Assembly: GCF_000019525.1 (NCBI RefSeq)
Contig: NC_010506.1
Span: 3,782,001 to 3,846,000, forward strand
Source of the DNA: Shewanella woodyi ATCC 51908
GTDB taxonomy: Bacteria; Pseudomonadota; Gammaproteobacteria; Enterobacterales; Shewanellaceae
Length of the DNA stretch: 64,000 nucleotides
Direction of reading: 5' to 3'
In this document: piece after piece, positions 45,925 through 58,016 of the stretch
Layout: each line of letters begins with the position of its first letter
Numbering within the stretch: position 1 is the first letter of the stretch
The notes under the pieces: generated by a model
What the model was told of the DNA's origin: nothing
What the model saw: the letters and a program-made list of their open reading frames with translations, nothing else
Databases searched by the model: none
Made by a program: the position numbers and the translations under genes

Positions 45925-48150
45925 ATGATGAAACAGTTCAATTTTAATGCAGCGACAAAAGCTGTGTTAGGTGCAGGACTTCTCTCTTTTGCTCTGATCG
46001 GTTGCGGCAGCGACGGTGATGATGGCTCAAACGGAGAAGATGGTATTATCGGTGTTAACATCGATTCAGCAAAAAGTGTCAATGCCGTTTTTACAAGCGC
46101 TAAAGTAGAAAATGGTGCCGTATTCGTTGATTTTAAACTTGAAGATGGTAATGGCGTCGCTGTATTAGGCCTAACCAAAGATCACGATCTACGCTTTGGT
46201 ATCGCCCAACTGACCCATGAAGTGCGCACTTTTGGTGAAGGCGAAGAAGCAGTTGAGTTCGATCGTGGCTTCCAGTGGCAAGCGTATATCAACGCAGAAA
46301 AAACACCAAATGAAGACTGGATCCCCGATGGCGAAACAGACATCAATCCATCAAATCAATTCCAAGCTAACGTAGAAAAAGCGTCTAGCTGTGAAACCTG
46401 TTTTGTTGATAATAAAGACGGCACATACAGCTATACTTTCCAACAAAATGTCTCAGGCGTAACTTCTCCAGTAGAGGTTGTTTACAGCGCTGAAAATACA
46501 CAACGTGCCACACTGGAACTTGAGCTGCCTTCTTTTGCAGTCAATGCCCACTTTGACTGGCAACCATCTACTGGCTTAACTGAAGATATTCAAAGCCGTG
46601 ATGTGGTTTCTATCGATGCATGTTATACCTGTCACCAGCCTGATAGCATAGCATTCCACGGCGGACGTCGTATCGATCTTGAAAACTGTGCTTCTTGCCA
46701 TACTGGCACCTCTGGCGATCCTGAAACAGGTAACAGTGTAGATTTCACCTATATGATCCATGCGATCCATAAAGGTGATGCTCGTACAACTTACGCCCCA
46801 GATTCACCAGACGCTGATGAGAAAGGTAATATTCCAGCACCATACAAGGTGATTGGATATGGTGGTGGCGTACACGATTATGGCAAGGTGATGTATCCAC
46901 AAAAGCCAGCTGCTGATTGTGCCGCTTGTCACGTTACAGGTGAGAACGCCCCAGCTGATGCAGAGTTGTTCCTTGCTAACCAAAGCAATACGGCTTGTAT
47001 CGCCTGTCATACCACTATGCCAAAAGCCTATCATGACCCAAGCGATGAAAACTGTATCTCTTGTCATATCGAAGAGGGTTACGCACGTAGTGGCGCAGAA
47101 GCTCATGGCGATGCGACTAAGCGTTACAAGGCAAGCCAAGATTATTCAGCTAAATTTAGCAATATCAAAGTTGCAGGCGATGTGTTGACTTTCGATGTGC
47201 AAATTCTTAACGAAAATGGTGAACCTGTAGCAAAAGAGTTTATCGCAAACCCTAGTAAATATACTAAGTCTAGCGTTTACTTCTCTTGGGATACCGATAA
47301 GGATTACCCGGCGTACACTGATGGCACTAAATACAGTGCACGTGGTTTCGCGCTATTAAACCCTGACGTATCAAGCTACGATCCAGCAACAAAGACATTC
47401 ACCATTGATAGCACCAAGAGCGCGCTTGAGCTTCCAGCTAACTTAAATGGTAAGAGTGTTGAGCTATTTGCTGGTGTTGCAACTTGTTTCAAAGCCGGTG
47501 GTTATGGTCGTCCAACTGTTGAGCCTACAGCTTGTCAATATGACGAAACTGATCCAACTAAGCTTCTAACCGACGCCGCTTATATCCAAGATGCTCCGTT
47601 AGGCTTTACTTGGAATGATACTGACACCAGTGAGCCAGCAAAAGCTCGTCGTGACATTATCGACAGCAGCAAGTGTATGGGATGTCACAATCAAGAGATC
47701 GTTCACTATGACAACGGCGTGAACTGTCAAACATGTCACACTCCGGACAAAGGACTCAATAAGTGGGGTGGTAATGTACCAACTAGCTTCGCTTATAAAG
47801 CTCACCATGCAGAAGGCCACTACCTGAAGTATGCTGGTGTTGGTTCAAGTACTGTTGTTAAGACAGATTGTAAAACATGTCACACAGACAGCGGTATCGA
47901 GCTAGGTCGCTCTCCTGACCGTGCATGGCGTTACGGTGATGCTGACGGTAATGATATCTGGGTATCATCAGATGCTGGTGCATGTTTAAGCTGTCATCAG
48001 AAGTACTTAAGTGACTCAGGCAAGGCACACATCACCACTAATGGTGGTATCTTAGATGGTGTTGATGCTGAAGATGTGCAAAACCGTGCTAAAGAAGCTT
48101 GTTCTACTTGTCACTCTCCAGAGAAAGTGATGGAGTTACACGGACACTAA
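45925..48150 (+). CDS. omcA: Outer-membrane decaheme cytochrome c lipoprotein OmcA
   Basis: This surface cytochrome transfers electrons to Fe(III)/Mn(IV) minerals, flavins and electrodes. The precursor of 741 residues has lipobox LIGC (Cys27) followed by an acidic linker. It has exactly 10 CxxCH haem motifs in two groups of five (CYTCH, CASCH, CAACH, CIACH, CISCH; CMGCH, CQTCH, CKTCH, CLSCH, CSTCH) with beta-barrel domains around them. Remembered S. oneidensis OmcA matches closely from MMKRFNFN to the end. AGGGA before the ATG at 45925 fixes the start. Its own terminator follows, so mtrC is transcribed separately. Confidence 0.95.
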   Translation: MMKQFNFNAATKAVLGAGLLSFALIGCGSDGDDGSNGEDGIIGVNIDSAKSVNAVFTSAKVENGAVFVDFKLEDGNGVAVLGLTKDHDLRFGIAQLTHEVRTFGEGEEAVEFDRGFQWQAYINAEKTPNEDWIPDGETDINPSNQFQANVEKASSCETCFVDNKDGTYSYTFQQNVSGVTSPVEVVYSAENTQRATLELELPSFAVNAHFDWQPSTGLTEDIQSRDVVSIDACYTCHQPDSIAFHGGRRIDLENCASCHTGTSGDPETGNSVDFTYMIHAIHKGDARTTYAPDSPDADEKGNIPAPYKVIGYGGGVHDYGKVMYPQKPAADCAACHVTGENAPADAELFLANQSNTACIACHTTMPKAYHDPSDENCISCHIEEGYARSGAEAHGDATKRYKASQDYSAKFSNIKVAGDVLTFDVQILNENGEPVAKEFIANPSKYTKSSVYFSWDTDKDYPAYTDGTKYSARGFALLNPDVSSYDPATKTFTIDSTKSALELPANLNGKSVELFAGVATCFKAGGYGRPTVEPTACQYDETDPTKLLTDAAYIQDAPLGFTWNDTDTSEPAKARRDIIDSSKCMGCHNQEIVHYDNGVNCQTCHTPDKGLNKWGGNVPTSFAYKAHHAEGHYLKYAGVGSSTVVKTDCKTCHTDSGIELGRSPDRAWRYGDADGNDIWVSSDAGACLSCHQKYLSDSGKAHITTNGGILDGVDAEDVQNRAKEACSTCHSPEKVMELHGH

Positions 48151-48201
48151 TTGATTAAGGTGGATGGGACAACCCCCATCCATCAATATTCAATTCACCC
48201 A

Positions 48202-48230
48202 TAAGGGAGGCTTAGCCTCCCTTTTTAATG
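48202..48230 (+). terminator. Terminator of omcA
   Basis: AAGGGAGGC / GCCTCCCTT around TTA, then TTTTT. Confidence 0.85.
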
Positions 48231-48477
48231 AGAACGATTACCAACAAACTGCAAAAAAATGAGTTACAACTTTCACACATCTACCATCGATAACAGCAAC
48301 TTTTTCTCCCTTTACCCCCTCCCCTTTATACCCCTTTATAAATAGACGGATCTTGGTCACACATTAGTACCCATTTTGCAGATTTTTGCAGATTTTATGC
48401 GCTCATTACGTTAGCCTTTGGTTGGGGATTTTTGTTTCCAGCATTGGCTTAAGTAGCACATTTATAATGAAAAACAT

Positions 48478-48496
48478 GCGAATGATAATCAGTATC
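48478..48496. promoter_or_regulatory. Fur-like box upstream of mtrC
   Basis: GCGAATGATAATCAGTATC agrees with the 19-bp Fur consensus at 16 positions. It lies 50 bases before the mtrC start and just downstream of a TATAAT -10. Occupancy by Fur here would block the promoter; this is inferred. Confidence 0.65.
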
Positions 48497-48546
48497 GTTT
48501 TTCGCCCAGAGCACATAAGTCGATGTCAAACCTATGCAGGGAAAAA

Positions 48547-50550
48547 ATGATGAACGTACAAAATAATAAATTTGCGCTGCTTCTCGCAGCAAGCGCCGTA
48601 TCAATGGCCTTAACCGGTTGTGGCGGCAGTGATGGCAATGATGGCGACAGCGGTAAGCCAGGTGGTCCAGCAGCTGAAGTGGTTAATGTTTTAAACCTTG
48701 ATGTCACAAAAGTGACCTACCAAGATGGCAATCCATCAATCACGGTTTTCGCAACCAATGAAGAAGATTTACCTGTCGTTGGGTTAACAGCGCTAGAAGT
48801 TAAAGCGGTTGCTCAGCTTCTTCCTCAAGGCGCTACTGGAGCTGGCGATAGTGCTCAATGGCAAAAAACAGGGTCTGAGAAGGTCTTTGTCGATCACAAG
48901 AATGGTAACTACACTTTCGATATAGCCTTAGAGGGTTACAACCCAGAGCTAACACAAAGATACAATGTCATAGCCAGTGCATCGACACTGCAAGATGGCA
49001 TCACCACAGTGCCTCGCACAGAGCTCTCTGAAGATTTCTCAGGTGACGGTTACCAAGCGCTGTATACCAAAGATATCGTCTCTACCCAAACCTGTAATAC
49101 TTGTCATGCCCAGGGAGAGAAGATCTACCACGGCTACACATCAGCAGAGACTTGTGCCTCTTGCCACACCCAAGAGTGGGCAGAAGGTCGCGGTAAGCCT
49201 GAAGTCGCTTTCACACATATGGTTCATAACGTCCATAACTCAGCGAAAGGCTACAAGGCTGACAGAACCACAGGCGAATTCACTAAAGACGCTAAAAAAG
49301 CCCACGCCCTGTTACAAGACAACTGTAAAACGTGTCACGTAGCGCCAGCAGAAGACAGCGATGAGTTAAGTGAATGGGGTAACTGGTCACGAGTTCCAAC
49401 CATGGAAACCTGTACTAGCTGCCACGTCAATATCGACTTTAAAGCTGGCAAAGGTCACTCTCAACAAGATGACAACTCAAACTGTATCGCTTGTCACAAC
49501 GCAAGTTGGACTGAAGAGCTACACACTGACGGTTTTGCACAGAAAAAAGCCTTTGTTGGCCAATATGGTATGGACGCATCACTAAGTGCTGTGGCGACCG
49601 ATACCGGCAGTGACACCACCTTAAGTGTCACTATCACCAATGCTGAAGGCATCGCTCTCGATGCAAGCGCACTAGTTGCCAACATCCAGCAGCTTGAAAC
49701 CATCACTAACGTTGGCCCTAACTTCCCAATTATGGGTTATAACCCAAATCCAGCTGGGTTAAAGAAAGTGGCTATCGATTTCGTTAAGGCTGGTATTTTA
49801 GACGCCAATGTTGAGATTGTGGATGGCAAATTTGTCACCGTTATCAAAAATCTTCCATACGGTACAGGTGATACTGACACCGCCTTTAGCTTTGTTGGTT
49901 TGGCACTGTGTAATGACGGTACTGACTTAGTTGCTTGTGGTGAAGGCGTTGAAAGTACAGGCATGAAGGCTGAACTTGCTCACGGCACGCTATCTGGTGA
50001 AGCGCCAAGCGTTCGTCATACAGACACGGTTGAGTTTACTGCATGTGAAAGCTGTCATGGTACAGAGTGGGGAATTCATCAAGGTTCTCGTCACCCAGGT
50101 TTTGTGATGACAGAGCAACTTGGTCGCGTCAATGAAGCTGGTGAGATGATTGTGGGTATTGACGGCTGTGCAAGCTGCCACACTCCTGATGGTACTTATG
50201 CTTCTGGTGCAAACTTAGGCTCAATTGAGATGAAACTGCATAAGACCCATAGTCAAGGCGACTACGGGGCCATTCCTGGTATGAACTGTAGCCAGTGTCA
50301 CTCAGACTTTAAGCAAGAAGCCTTCGCTAAAAAAGGTGCGCTTGCAACCGATGGCGGCTACACAACCCCAATCGCAGCCACGTGTTATTCATGTCACAGC
50401 TACAGCGGTGACAAGTTTAAGAATCACGTTGAGAGTCAAGGTGCTAAAGTCAATGCTGACTACACTGTCGCTAATGAAGCAGCCCAGTTAGAAACCTGCT
50501 TTATGTGCCACAACCCAAGCATCAATGATCACACTTCGGTGAAGATGTAA
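48547..50550 (+). CDS. mtrC: Outer-membrane decaheme cytochrome c lipoprotein MtrC
   Basis: MtrC is the cell-surface terminal reductase of the MtrCAB conduit. The 667-residue precursor has lipobox LTGC (Cys25) and a GGSDGNDGDSG linker, then 10 CxxCH motifs: five (CNTCH, CASCH, CKTCH, CTSCH, CIACH) before and five (CESCH, CASCH, CSQCH, CYSCH, CFMCH) after a central beta domain. It aligns by eye with S. oneidensis MtrC end to end (ending DHTSVKM versus DHTKVKM). AGGGA precedes the ATG at 48547; an earlier ATG at 48523 lacks a site. Confidence 0.95.
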   Translation: MMNVQNNKFALLLAASAVSMALTGCGGSDGNDGDSGKPGGPAAEVVNVLNLDVTKVTYQDGNPSITVFATNEEDLPVVGLTALEVKAVAQLLPQGATGAGDSAQWQKTGSEKVFVDHKNGNYTFDIALEGYNPELTQRYNVIASASTLQDGITTVPRTELSEDFSGDGYQALYTKDIVSTQTCNTCHAQGEKIYHGYTSAETCASCHTQEWAEGRGKPEVAFTHMVHNVHNSAKGYKADRTTGEFTKDAKKAHALLQDNCKTCHVAPAEDSDELSEWGNWSRVPTMETCTSCHVNIDFKAGKGHSQQDDNSNCIACHNASWTEELHTDGFAQKKAFVGQYGMDASLSAVATDTGSDTTLSVTITNAEGIALDASALVANIQQLETITNVGPNFPIMGYNPNPAGLKKVAIDFVKAGILDANVEIVDGKFVTVIKNLPYGTGDTDTAFSFVGLALCNDGTDLVACGEGVESTGMKAELAHGTLSGEAPSVRHTDTVEFTACESCHGTEWGIHQGSRHPGFVMTEQLGRVNEAGEMIVGIDGCASCHTPDGTYASGANLGSIEMKLHKTHSQGDYGAIPGMNCSQCHSDFKQEAFAKKGALATDGGYTTPIAATCYSCHSYSGDKFKNHVESQGAKVNADYTVANEAAQLETCFMCHNPSINDHTSVKM

Positions 50551-50572
50551 TTTGCCATTTTGAGATTGAACC

Positions 50573-50590
50573 TGGGGGAGTCTCTCCCCC
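50573..50590 (+). other. GC-rich intercistronic hairpin, mtrC-mtrA
   Basis: TGGGGGAG / CTCCCCCA around TCT, followed by CTTTCTCC, not a proper T run. It may protect the upstream mRNA end or attenuate readthrough into mtrA. Confidence 0.6.
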
Positions 50591-50626
50591 ACTTTCTCCA
50601 AAGTATGCAAATTCAGGAAATCTATT

Positions 50627-51628
50627 ATGAAGATCATAAAAACAATGAAAAAATTCTCTACTGGCATGCTGCCGGCACTGATGGTCTCAGCCATCTTATC
50701 GCTGGGCTTCGCCACATCTGCAACCGCTTCTAAGTGGGATGCAAAGATGACTCCAGATGAAGTCGAAGCCACACTTGATAAGAAGTTTGCCGAAGGTAAA
50801 TACTCACCTAAGGGCGCAGACTCCTGTTTGATGTGTCACCGCCGCTCTGAAAAAGTGATGGATATTTTCAAAGGTGTTCACGGTGCTATCGATTCAAGTA
50901 AGAGTCCGATGGCTGGCCTGCAGTGTGAGTCATGTCATGGCCCCCAGGGTAATCATAACAAAGGCGGCAATGAGCCGATGATCGCCTTCGGTCCACAGTC
51001 AACTCTTTCTGCAGAAAAGCAAAACAGTGTCTGTATGAGCTGCCATCAGGATGATAAGCGCATGGCGTGGAATGGTGGTCACCATGACAATGCTGATGTT
51101 GCCTGCGCCTCTTGTCACTCTGTCCATACGGAAAAAGATCCTGTTCTGTCTAAAAACACTGAGATGGAAGTGTGTACTAGCTGCCACACCAAACAGAAAG
51201 CAGACATGAACAAGCGCTCTAGTCACCCAATGAAATGGAACCAGATGGTGTGTAGCGATTGCCACAACCCACATGGCACCATGAGCGACTCAGATCTTGT
51301 CAAGCCTAGCGTGAATGAAACCTGCTACTCATGCCATGCAGAAAAACGTGGCCCAAAGCTGTGGGAACATGCCCCCGTCACTGAAGATTGTGTTACCTGT
51401 CACAACCCTCATGGCAGTGTAAACGATGCCATGTTAAAGACACGCGCACCACAACTATGTCAGCAATGCCATGCCAGCGATGGTCACGCAAGCAATGCTT
51501 ACTTAGGTAACACAAGCCAAGGTGCTAGTGTCGGCGGAAATGCTTTCACAGGTGGCCGTAGTTGTTTGAATTGTCATAACCAGATCCATGGTTCAAACCA
51601 CCCATCTGGCAAGCTATTTCAGCGCTAA
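50627..51628 (+). CDS. mtrA: Periplasmic decaheme cytochrome c MtrA
   Basis: MtrA lies inside the MtrB barrel and carries electrons across the outer membrane. The 333-residue precursor has a signal peptide ending ATSATA and 10 CxxCH motifs (CLMCH, CESCH, CMSCH, CASCH, CTSCH, CSDCH, CYSCH, CVTCH, CQQCH, CLNCH). The length equals S. oneidensis MtrA. It is 76 bases after mtrC and 15 bases before mtrB. Confidence 0.96.
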   Translation: MKIIKTMKKFSTGMLPALMVSAILSLGFATSATASKWDAKMTPDEVEATLDKKFAEGKYSPKGADSCLMCHRRSEKVMDIFKGVHGAIDSSKSPMAGLQCESCHGPQGNHNKGGNEPMIAFGPQSTLSAEKQNSVCMSCHQDDKRMAWNGGHHDNADVACASCHSVHTEKDPVLSKNTEMEVCTSCHTKQKADMNKRSSHPMKWNQMVCSDCHNPHGTMSDSDLVKPSVNETCYSCHAEKRGPKLWEHAPVTEDCVTCHNPHGSVNDAMLKTRAPQLCQQCHASDGHASNAYLGNTSQGASVGGNAFTGGRSCLNCHNQIHGSNHPSGKLFQR

Positions 51629-51643
51629 AAAGGAGTCGAGAAG

Positions 51644-53740
51644 ATGAAATTCAAATTAAATTTAGTCACGCTCGCCCTTCTTGCTAATGCTGGCATTGCC
51701 AGTACAGCAATGGCAGCTGGAGGCTACGGTCTGCAAAATGCCAATACAGACAAGGTGAAGTTCGATAAGTGGGACTGTAAACGCTGTGTGGTTGAAACCG
51801 GCGTTAACGGCACCGTTGGTGTGGGCGTGGGTTATAACGATAGTAATGATATTCGATCTGCCAATGCTTTTGCTGCTGAAAATGAGTTTGCAGGCAAGGT
51901 CGATGCTGATCTCACTTATGTGGGTAAAAGCGGCTACCGCGCCACTGTCGAAGCTGACAATCTAGGCATGGAAAACGGTCGGTTAGATATCAATGCGGGT
52001 AAAGTGGGTCAATACAATTTGAACTTGAACTATCGTCAAATTGCGACCTACAAAACCGACAGTGCCATGAGCCCATATCTGGGCATCGGCGGCGATGATC
52101 TAACCTTGCCAGATAATTGGCAAACGGCGGGTTCTAGTCAGGATATGAGCGAGCTATATAACAGCTTAAATCCACTTGAGCTGTCGCTAGAGCGTAAGCG
52201 TGCAGGCCTAGGCTTTGCTTACCAAGGTGAGGAGTTATGGAGCACCTACGTTAACTATCAGCGTGAAGATAAAACTGGACTCAAGCAAGCTTCTGGCAGC
52301 TTCTTCAATCAGTCAATGATGTTAGCAGAACCTGTTGACTACACCACAGATACCATTGAAGCTGGCGTCAAACTAAAAGGCGATAACTGGTTTACCGCTA
52401 TCAACTATAACGGTTCCGTCTTTAAGAATGCGTATAGTCAATTGGGTTTCGACAATGCATTTAACCCAACTTTTGGTGCGGCAACACACGGCTATATGTC
52501 TCTTGATCCAGATAATGAAGCCCACACAGTATCATTGATGGGTCAGATGAATCTTAGTCAAACCATCATGAGCGCACGTGTTCATTATGGTCAGATGACA
52601 CAAGATCAAGCCTTTGTCACCTCAGGTTACGGCTACCAAGTGCCAACTGAATCTCTTGATGGCAAAGTTGATATGACTGGGGTTAATCTAAAGTTAGTCT
52701 CACGTATCAGTCGAAGCGTACGCGTTAACGCTAGCTACGATTACTCAGATCGTGATAACAAGACCAACATCGAAGAGTGGACTCAGATCAGCATCAATGA
52801 CGTTAACGGCCAAGTTGCCTATAACACGCCATATGATATCACCACTCAACGCGCTAAGTTAGGCGTCGACTACCGTATCAACCGTGGTATGAAGCTTGAA
52901 GCCGGTTACGATTACCGTACTGATGAGCGTTCATATCAAGACCGTGAAACCACAGATGAAAACACGCTTTGGACTAAATTCCGCCTAAGCAGTTTCGAAA
53001 ACTGGGATATGTGGGTTAAGGGAAGTTACGGTCAACGAGATGGTTCGCAATATCAGGCATCTGAGTGGACATCGAGTGAGTCAAATGATCTTCTACGTAA
53101 ATATAACTTAGCCGATCGCAAACGCACCATGATTGAAGCTCGTGTCACTCACAACCCTACCGATAGCCTTACGTTAGACTTAGGTACTCGTTATGCTATT
53201 GATGACTATGATGAGACTCAGATTGGCTTAACGGAGTCAACCGACCTAAGTTATGACGCTAGCGTCACTTATATGTTAAGCGATGACATGACACTGACGG
53301 CTTTCTACAACCGTCAAAACATCGAATCTGAACAGGCTGGCAGTAGCAGTTTCTCTGCGCCAACTTGGACTGGTGTCGTTGAAGATCAAGTCGACGTGAT
53401 AGGTGCTGGCTGGAGCTACAATAATCTGATGGAGAAGAAACTGCGCCTTGGCGTAGATTACACTTACTCAAATTCAGACAGTAATACTCAAGTCACTCAA
53501 GGTATCACTGGTGACTACGGTGATTACTACGCTAAGGTCCACAACGTCAATATCTATGGTCAATACCAAGCCACTGAGAAGATGGCACTGCGTGTAGACT
53601 ATAAGATGGAGAAGTATGAAGATAACGATGCTGGCAATGATATCGCGCCAGACGGGATCTGGAATGTAGTCGGTTTTGGCTCTAACAGCCACGATTATAA
53701 CGCTCACTTAATCATGTTAAGTATGAGCTACCGCTTGTAA
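51644..53740 (+). CDS. mtrB: Outer-membrane beta-barrel MtrB
   Basis: MtrB (698 residues) is the 26-28-strand porin that sheathes MtrA and holds MtrC. It has a signal peptide (ending TAMAA), the conserved N-terminal CxxC motif WDCKRC near residue 45, and alternating aromatic/polar strands to the C-terminus LSMSYRL. AAGGAG precedes the ATG. A seven-base tandem repeat begins at the stop codon. Confidence 0.95.
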   Translation: MKFKLNLVTLALLANAGIASTAMAAGGYGLQNANTDKVKFDKWDCKRCVVETGVNGTVGVGVGYNDSNDIRSANAFAAENEFAGKVDADLTYVGKSGYRATVEADNLGMENGRLDINAGKVGQYNLNLNYRQIATYKTDSAMSPYLGIGGDDLTLPDNWQTAGSSQDMSELYNSLNPLELSLERKRAGLGFAYQGEELWSTYVNYQREDKTGLKQASGSFFNQSMMLAEPVDYTTDTIEAGVKLKGDNWFTAINYNGSVFKNAYSQLGFDNAFNPTFGAATHGYMSLDPDNEAHTVSLMGQMNLSQTIMSARVHYGQMTQDQAFVTSGYGYQVPTESLDGKVDMTGVNLKLVSRISRSVRVNASYDYSDRDNKTNIEEWTQISINDVNGQVAYNTPYDITTQRAKLGVDYRINRGMKLEAGYDYRTDERSYQDRETTDENTLWTKFRLSSFENWDMWVKGSYGQRDGSQYQASEWTSSESNDLLRKYNLADRKRTMIEARVTHNPTDSLTLDLGTRYAIDDYDETQIGLTESTDLSYDASVTYMLSDDMTLTAFYNRQNIESEQAGSSSFSAPTWTGVVEDQVDVIGAGWSYNNLMEKKLRLGVDYTYSNSDSNTQVTQGITGDYGDYYAKVHNVNIYGQYQATEKMALRVDYKMEKYEDNDAGNDIAPDGIWNVVGFGSNSHDYNAHLIMLSMSYRL

Positions 53741-53788
53741 GCTTCGAGCTTAGAGCTTCGAGCTTCGAGCTTCGAGCTTCGAGCTTCG
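53740..53788. repeat. Seven-fold tandem repeat of AGCTTCG
   Basis: Seven 7-bp units (AGCTTCG, the second being AGCTTAG) run directly from the mtrB stop codon to its terminator. Such short arrays change copy number by slippage. Confidence 0.95.
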
Positions 53789-53835
53789 AAAAAAGGCTAG
53801 ATCCCATACCCATGGGTTCTAGCCTTTTCTTTTGG
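53789..53835 (+). terminator. Terminator of mtrCAB
   Basis: GGCTAGA and CCCAT pair with ATGGG and TCTAGCC with one T-T mismatch, loop ACCC, then TTTTCTTTT. Confidence 0.85.
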
Positions 53836-53883
53836 TAAAGATATACTGGTGTTAACGCCCACTAGAGATTTTTACTGCAAGTA

Positions 53884-54510
53884 ATGAAAACAGATAATCT
53901 CACCAATTTAATGGCTCAAATTTCTGCCTGTCAGCTTTGTCAGGAAGAGCTTCCCCTACCAGCTAAACCCATTATTCAACTCTCAAGTGAATCTAAAATA
54001 TTGATTGTAGGCCAAGCGCCTGGAATTAGGGCTCACGATCATGGACGCGCATTTAGTGACCCCAGTGGAGAGAGATTGAGATCATGGCTGGGGGTCAGTG
54101 ATGAGCAGTTCTACGACCCTAGTCTTTTTGCTATCTTACCCATGGGATTCTGTTTTCCCGGCACCATAATCACCAACGGGAAAAAAAGTGGCGATAAACC
54201 ACCACTAAAAAGATGTGCAGAGACTTGGCGTGAAGCACTACTCAGTCAATTACCTCAAGTTGAACTGACCATTATTCTCGGCCAATATGCCATCGACTAT
54301 CACCTAGGGAAGTCTGCAGAGGGTAAAAAGCTCACCGTGACCCAGGCTATCTCCCAATGGCAAGATTACTGGCCAGAATATATGGTGTTGCCCCACCCCA
54401 GCCCCAGAAATAACCTATTTTTGAAAAAACACCCTGAGTGCGAAGCGAACCTGCTACCAGCACTTAAAGCACGAGTAACAAAGCTTATTGCTGCTAACAA
54501 AAACTGGTAA
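53884..54510 (+). CDS. Uracil-DNA glycosylase family protein
   Basis: This 208-residue protein of the UDG superfamily (PF03167 type) has motif 1 as VGQAPGIRAHDHGRAFSDPSG and motif 2 as LPHPSPRN. The N-terminal CQLC gives only two cysteines, so the 4Fe-4S cluster of family 4 enzymes is not supported. Catalytic activity is likely but not proven. Monocistronic, with a terminator after it. Its place next to mtrB is the same as I recall in S. oneidensis. Confidence 0.8.
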   Translation: MKTDNLTNLMAQISACQLCQEELPLPAKPIIQLSSESKILIVGQAPGIRAHDHGRAFSDPSGERLRSWLGVSDEQFYDPSLFAILPMGFCFPGTIITNGKKSGDKPPLKRCAETWREALLSQLPQVELTIILGQYAIDYHLGKSAEGKKLTVTQAISQWQDYWPEYMVLPHPSPRNNLFLKKHPECEANLLPALKARVTKLIAANKNW

Positions 54511-54520
54511 AGATAGACAA

Positions 54521-54555
54521 AAAAAGCCTACATACTTGATGTAGGCTTTAGGTCT
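54521..54555. terminator. Bidirectional terminator between the UDG gene and the M4 protease gene
   Basis: AAAGCCTACAT / ATGTAGGCTTT around ACTTG, with an A run upstream. Confidence 0.82.
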
Positions 54556-54565
54556 GAGTTTGTGC

Positions 54566-56691
<2,126 letters not shown>

Positions 56692-57846
56692 ATGCCTGTG
56701 TACTTTCTTGACTCAACCTTGGCTCAACTGATTGTTGAACGCACGATGAAGATCATCGTTCACAACATCAATGTAATGAACGCTCAAGGTGTGATCTTAG
56801 GCTCTGGCGAGAGCCATAGAATAGGCTCAACTCATGAGGGAGCACTACTCGCCATTAGCCAAAACAGAACAGTCGAGATCAATGCGGCCAGTGCAGATAC
56901 TCTCCATGGCGTTAAAGCAGGCATTAACTTACCTTTACATTATCAGGGTGAGATTATTGGTGTTATTGGTATTACCGGCGATCCCGAGCGCTTAAACAGC
57001 TATGGAGAGCTGCTTAAGATGACAGCAGAGTTGATTGTGGAGCAAGCAAACTCTCTTGAGCTAGCTCAATGGCAGTATCGCCAAAAAGAGGAGTTTATTC
57101 TTCAGCTAATTAACTCCACGCAGGAGTTAACACCACACCTGATTGATTGGGCTTCACAGCTTGATATTGATATCTACGCGCCTCGCGTCGCTGCCATCAT
57201 TCAGGTTCAGGGAGATAAAGAGCAGATCTCTGCCAACTCAATTTTAAAAAAGGTGCTAAATCTGCTCGAAAGCCCCTCCCGCGGCAATCTAGTTGCCATG
57301 ACTTCAATGACAGAACTGGTTATTTTAAAACCCGCTTTCCTCAATGGTAAACAGTGGGATCCTCAGCTAGAAAGTCAACGTATCGATCAGCTTCTCTCCC
57401 GTTTACCTCTAAAGATGAACGCCAGATTAAAAGTATCTCTTGGCCACTTCTTCATTAAACCAGCCGATATCTCACGCTCTTACCAAACCGCAAAAGAGAC
57501 CTTAGCCTTGGGTATGCAGTTGTCACCAGATCAAAACAAATATCTCTATGATGATTACTCCCTGCGTGTTCTGCTCTCAACCCTCAAAAACGATTGGCGC
57601 GGTGAGGAGTTAATCACCCCGTTTCAGACATTAATAGATGCAGATAAAAAGGGCCAACTCAATAAAACTTTAACAGCCTATCTTACCCATTTTGGTGATC
57701 AGCAAAAATGTGCCAATGCACTGTTTATTCACAGAAACACATTAAGATACCGCTTAGATAAGATCCAACAGATCACAGGAGTTGATATTCAGCAGCTCGA
57801 TGGGCTACTCCAGCTCTATCTCGGACAAATATTGACGAGCCAATAG
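56692..57846 (+). CDS. sdaR: CdaR/SdaR-type transcriptional regulator of glycerate use
   Basis: This 384-residue protein has an N-terminal sugar-diacid recognition domain (AQLIVERTMKIIVHNINVMNAQGVILGSG ... VKAGINLPLHYQGEIIGVIGITGD). A GGDEF-like middle region and a C-terminal PucR-type helix-turn-helix follow (QKCANALFIHRNTLRYRLDKIQQITG). E. coli CdaR activates galactarate/glucarate/glycerate genes. Here the same neighbourhood has a GntP permease and glycerate kinase, so glycerate is the likely signal. TAGGAG precedes the ATG. Confidence 0.88.
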   Translation: MPVYFLDSTLAQLIVERTMKIIVHNINVMNAQGVILGSGESHRIGSTHEGALLAISQNRTVEINAASADTLHGVKAGINLPLHYQGEIIGVIGITGDPERLNSYGELLKMTAELIVEQANSLELAQWQYRQKEEFILQLINSTQELTPHLIDWASQLDIDIYAPRVAAIIQVQGDKEQISANSILKKVLNLLESPSRGNLVAMTSMTELVILKPAFLNGKQWDPQLESQRIDQLLSRLPLKMNARLKVSLGHFFIKPADISRSYQTAKETLALGMQLSPDQNKYLYDDYSLRVLLSTLKNDWRGEELITPFQTLIDADKKGQLNKTLTAYLTHFGDQQKCANALFIHRNTLRYRLDKIQQITGVDIQQLDGLLQLYLGQILTSQ

Positions 57847-58016
57847 ATAATAACAATCAGTATAAAAAGCCTCTCACCGACCACCAACTTTAGCCAAGGG
57901 TGATAAACAAAACTGTTATTGTACTTCCCATGGTGTAAGCCTAAGAAGATATTGCTCCCAAAAACTCTCTCTTAACTAAACTTAATTAAATGTAAGCAGC
58001 AGTTAAAGGCTGAGCG

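Larger units (their letters stand above)
48151..48546. other. 396-bp omcA-mtrC intergenic region
   Basis: Contains the omcA terminator, then an AT-rich stretch with a possible -10 TATAAT (48463-48468) and a strong Fur-like site directly after it (48478-48496). A short tandem TTTTGCAGA occurs twice near 48375-48394. No gene. Confidence 0.6.
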
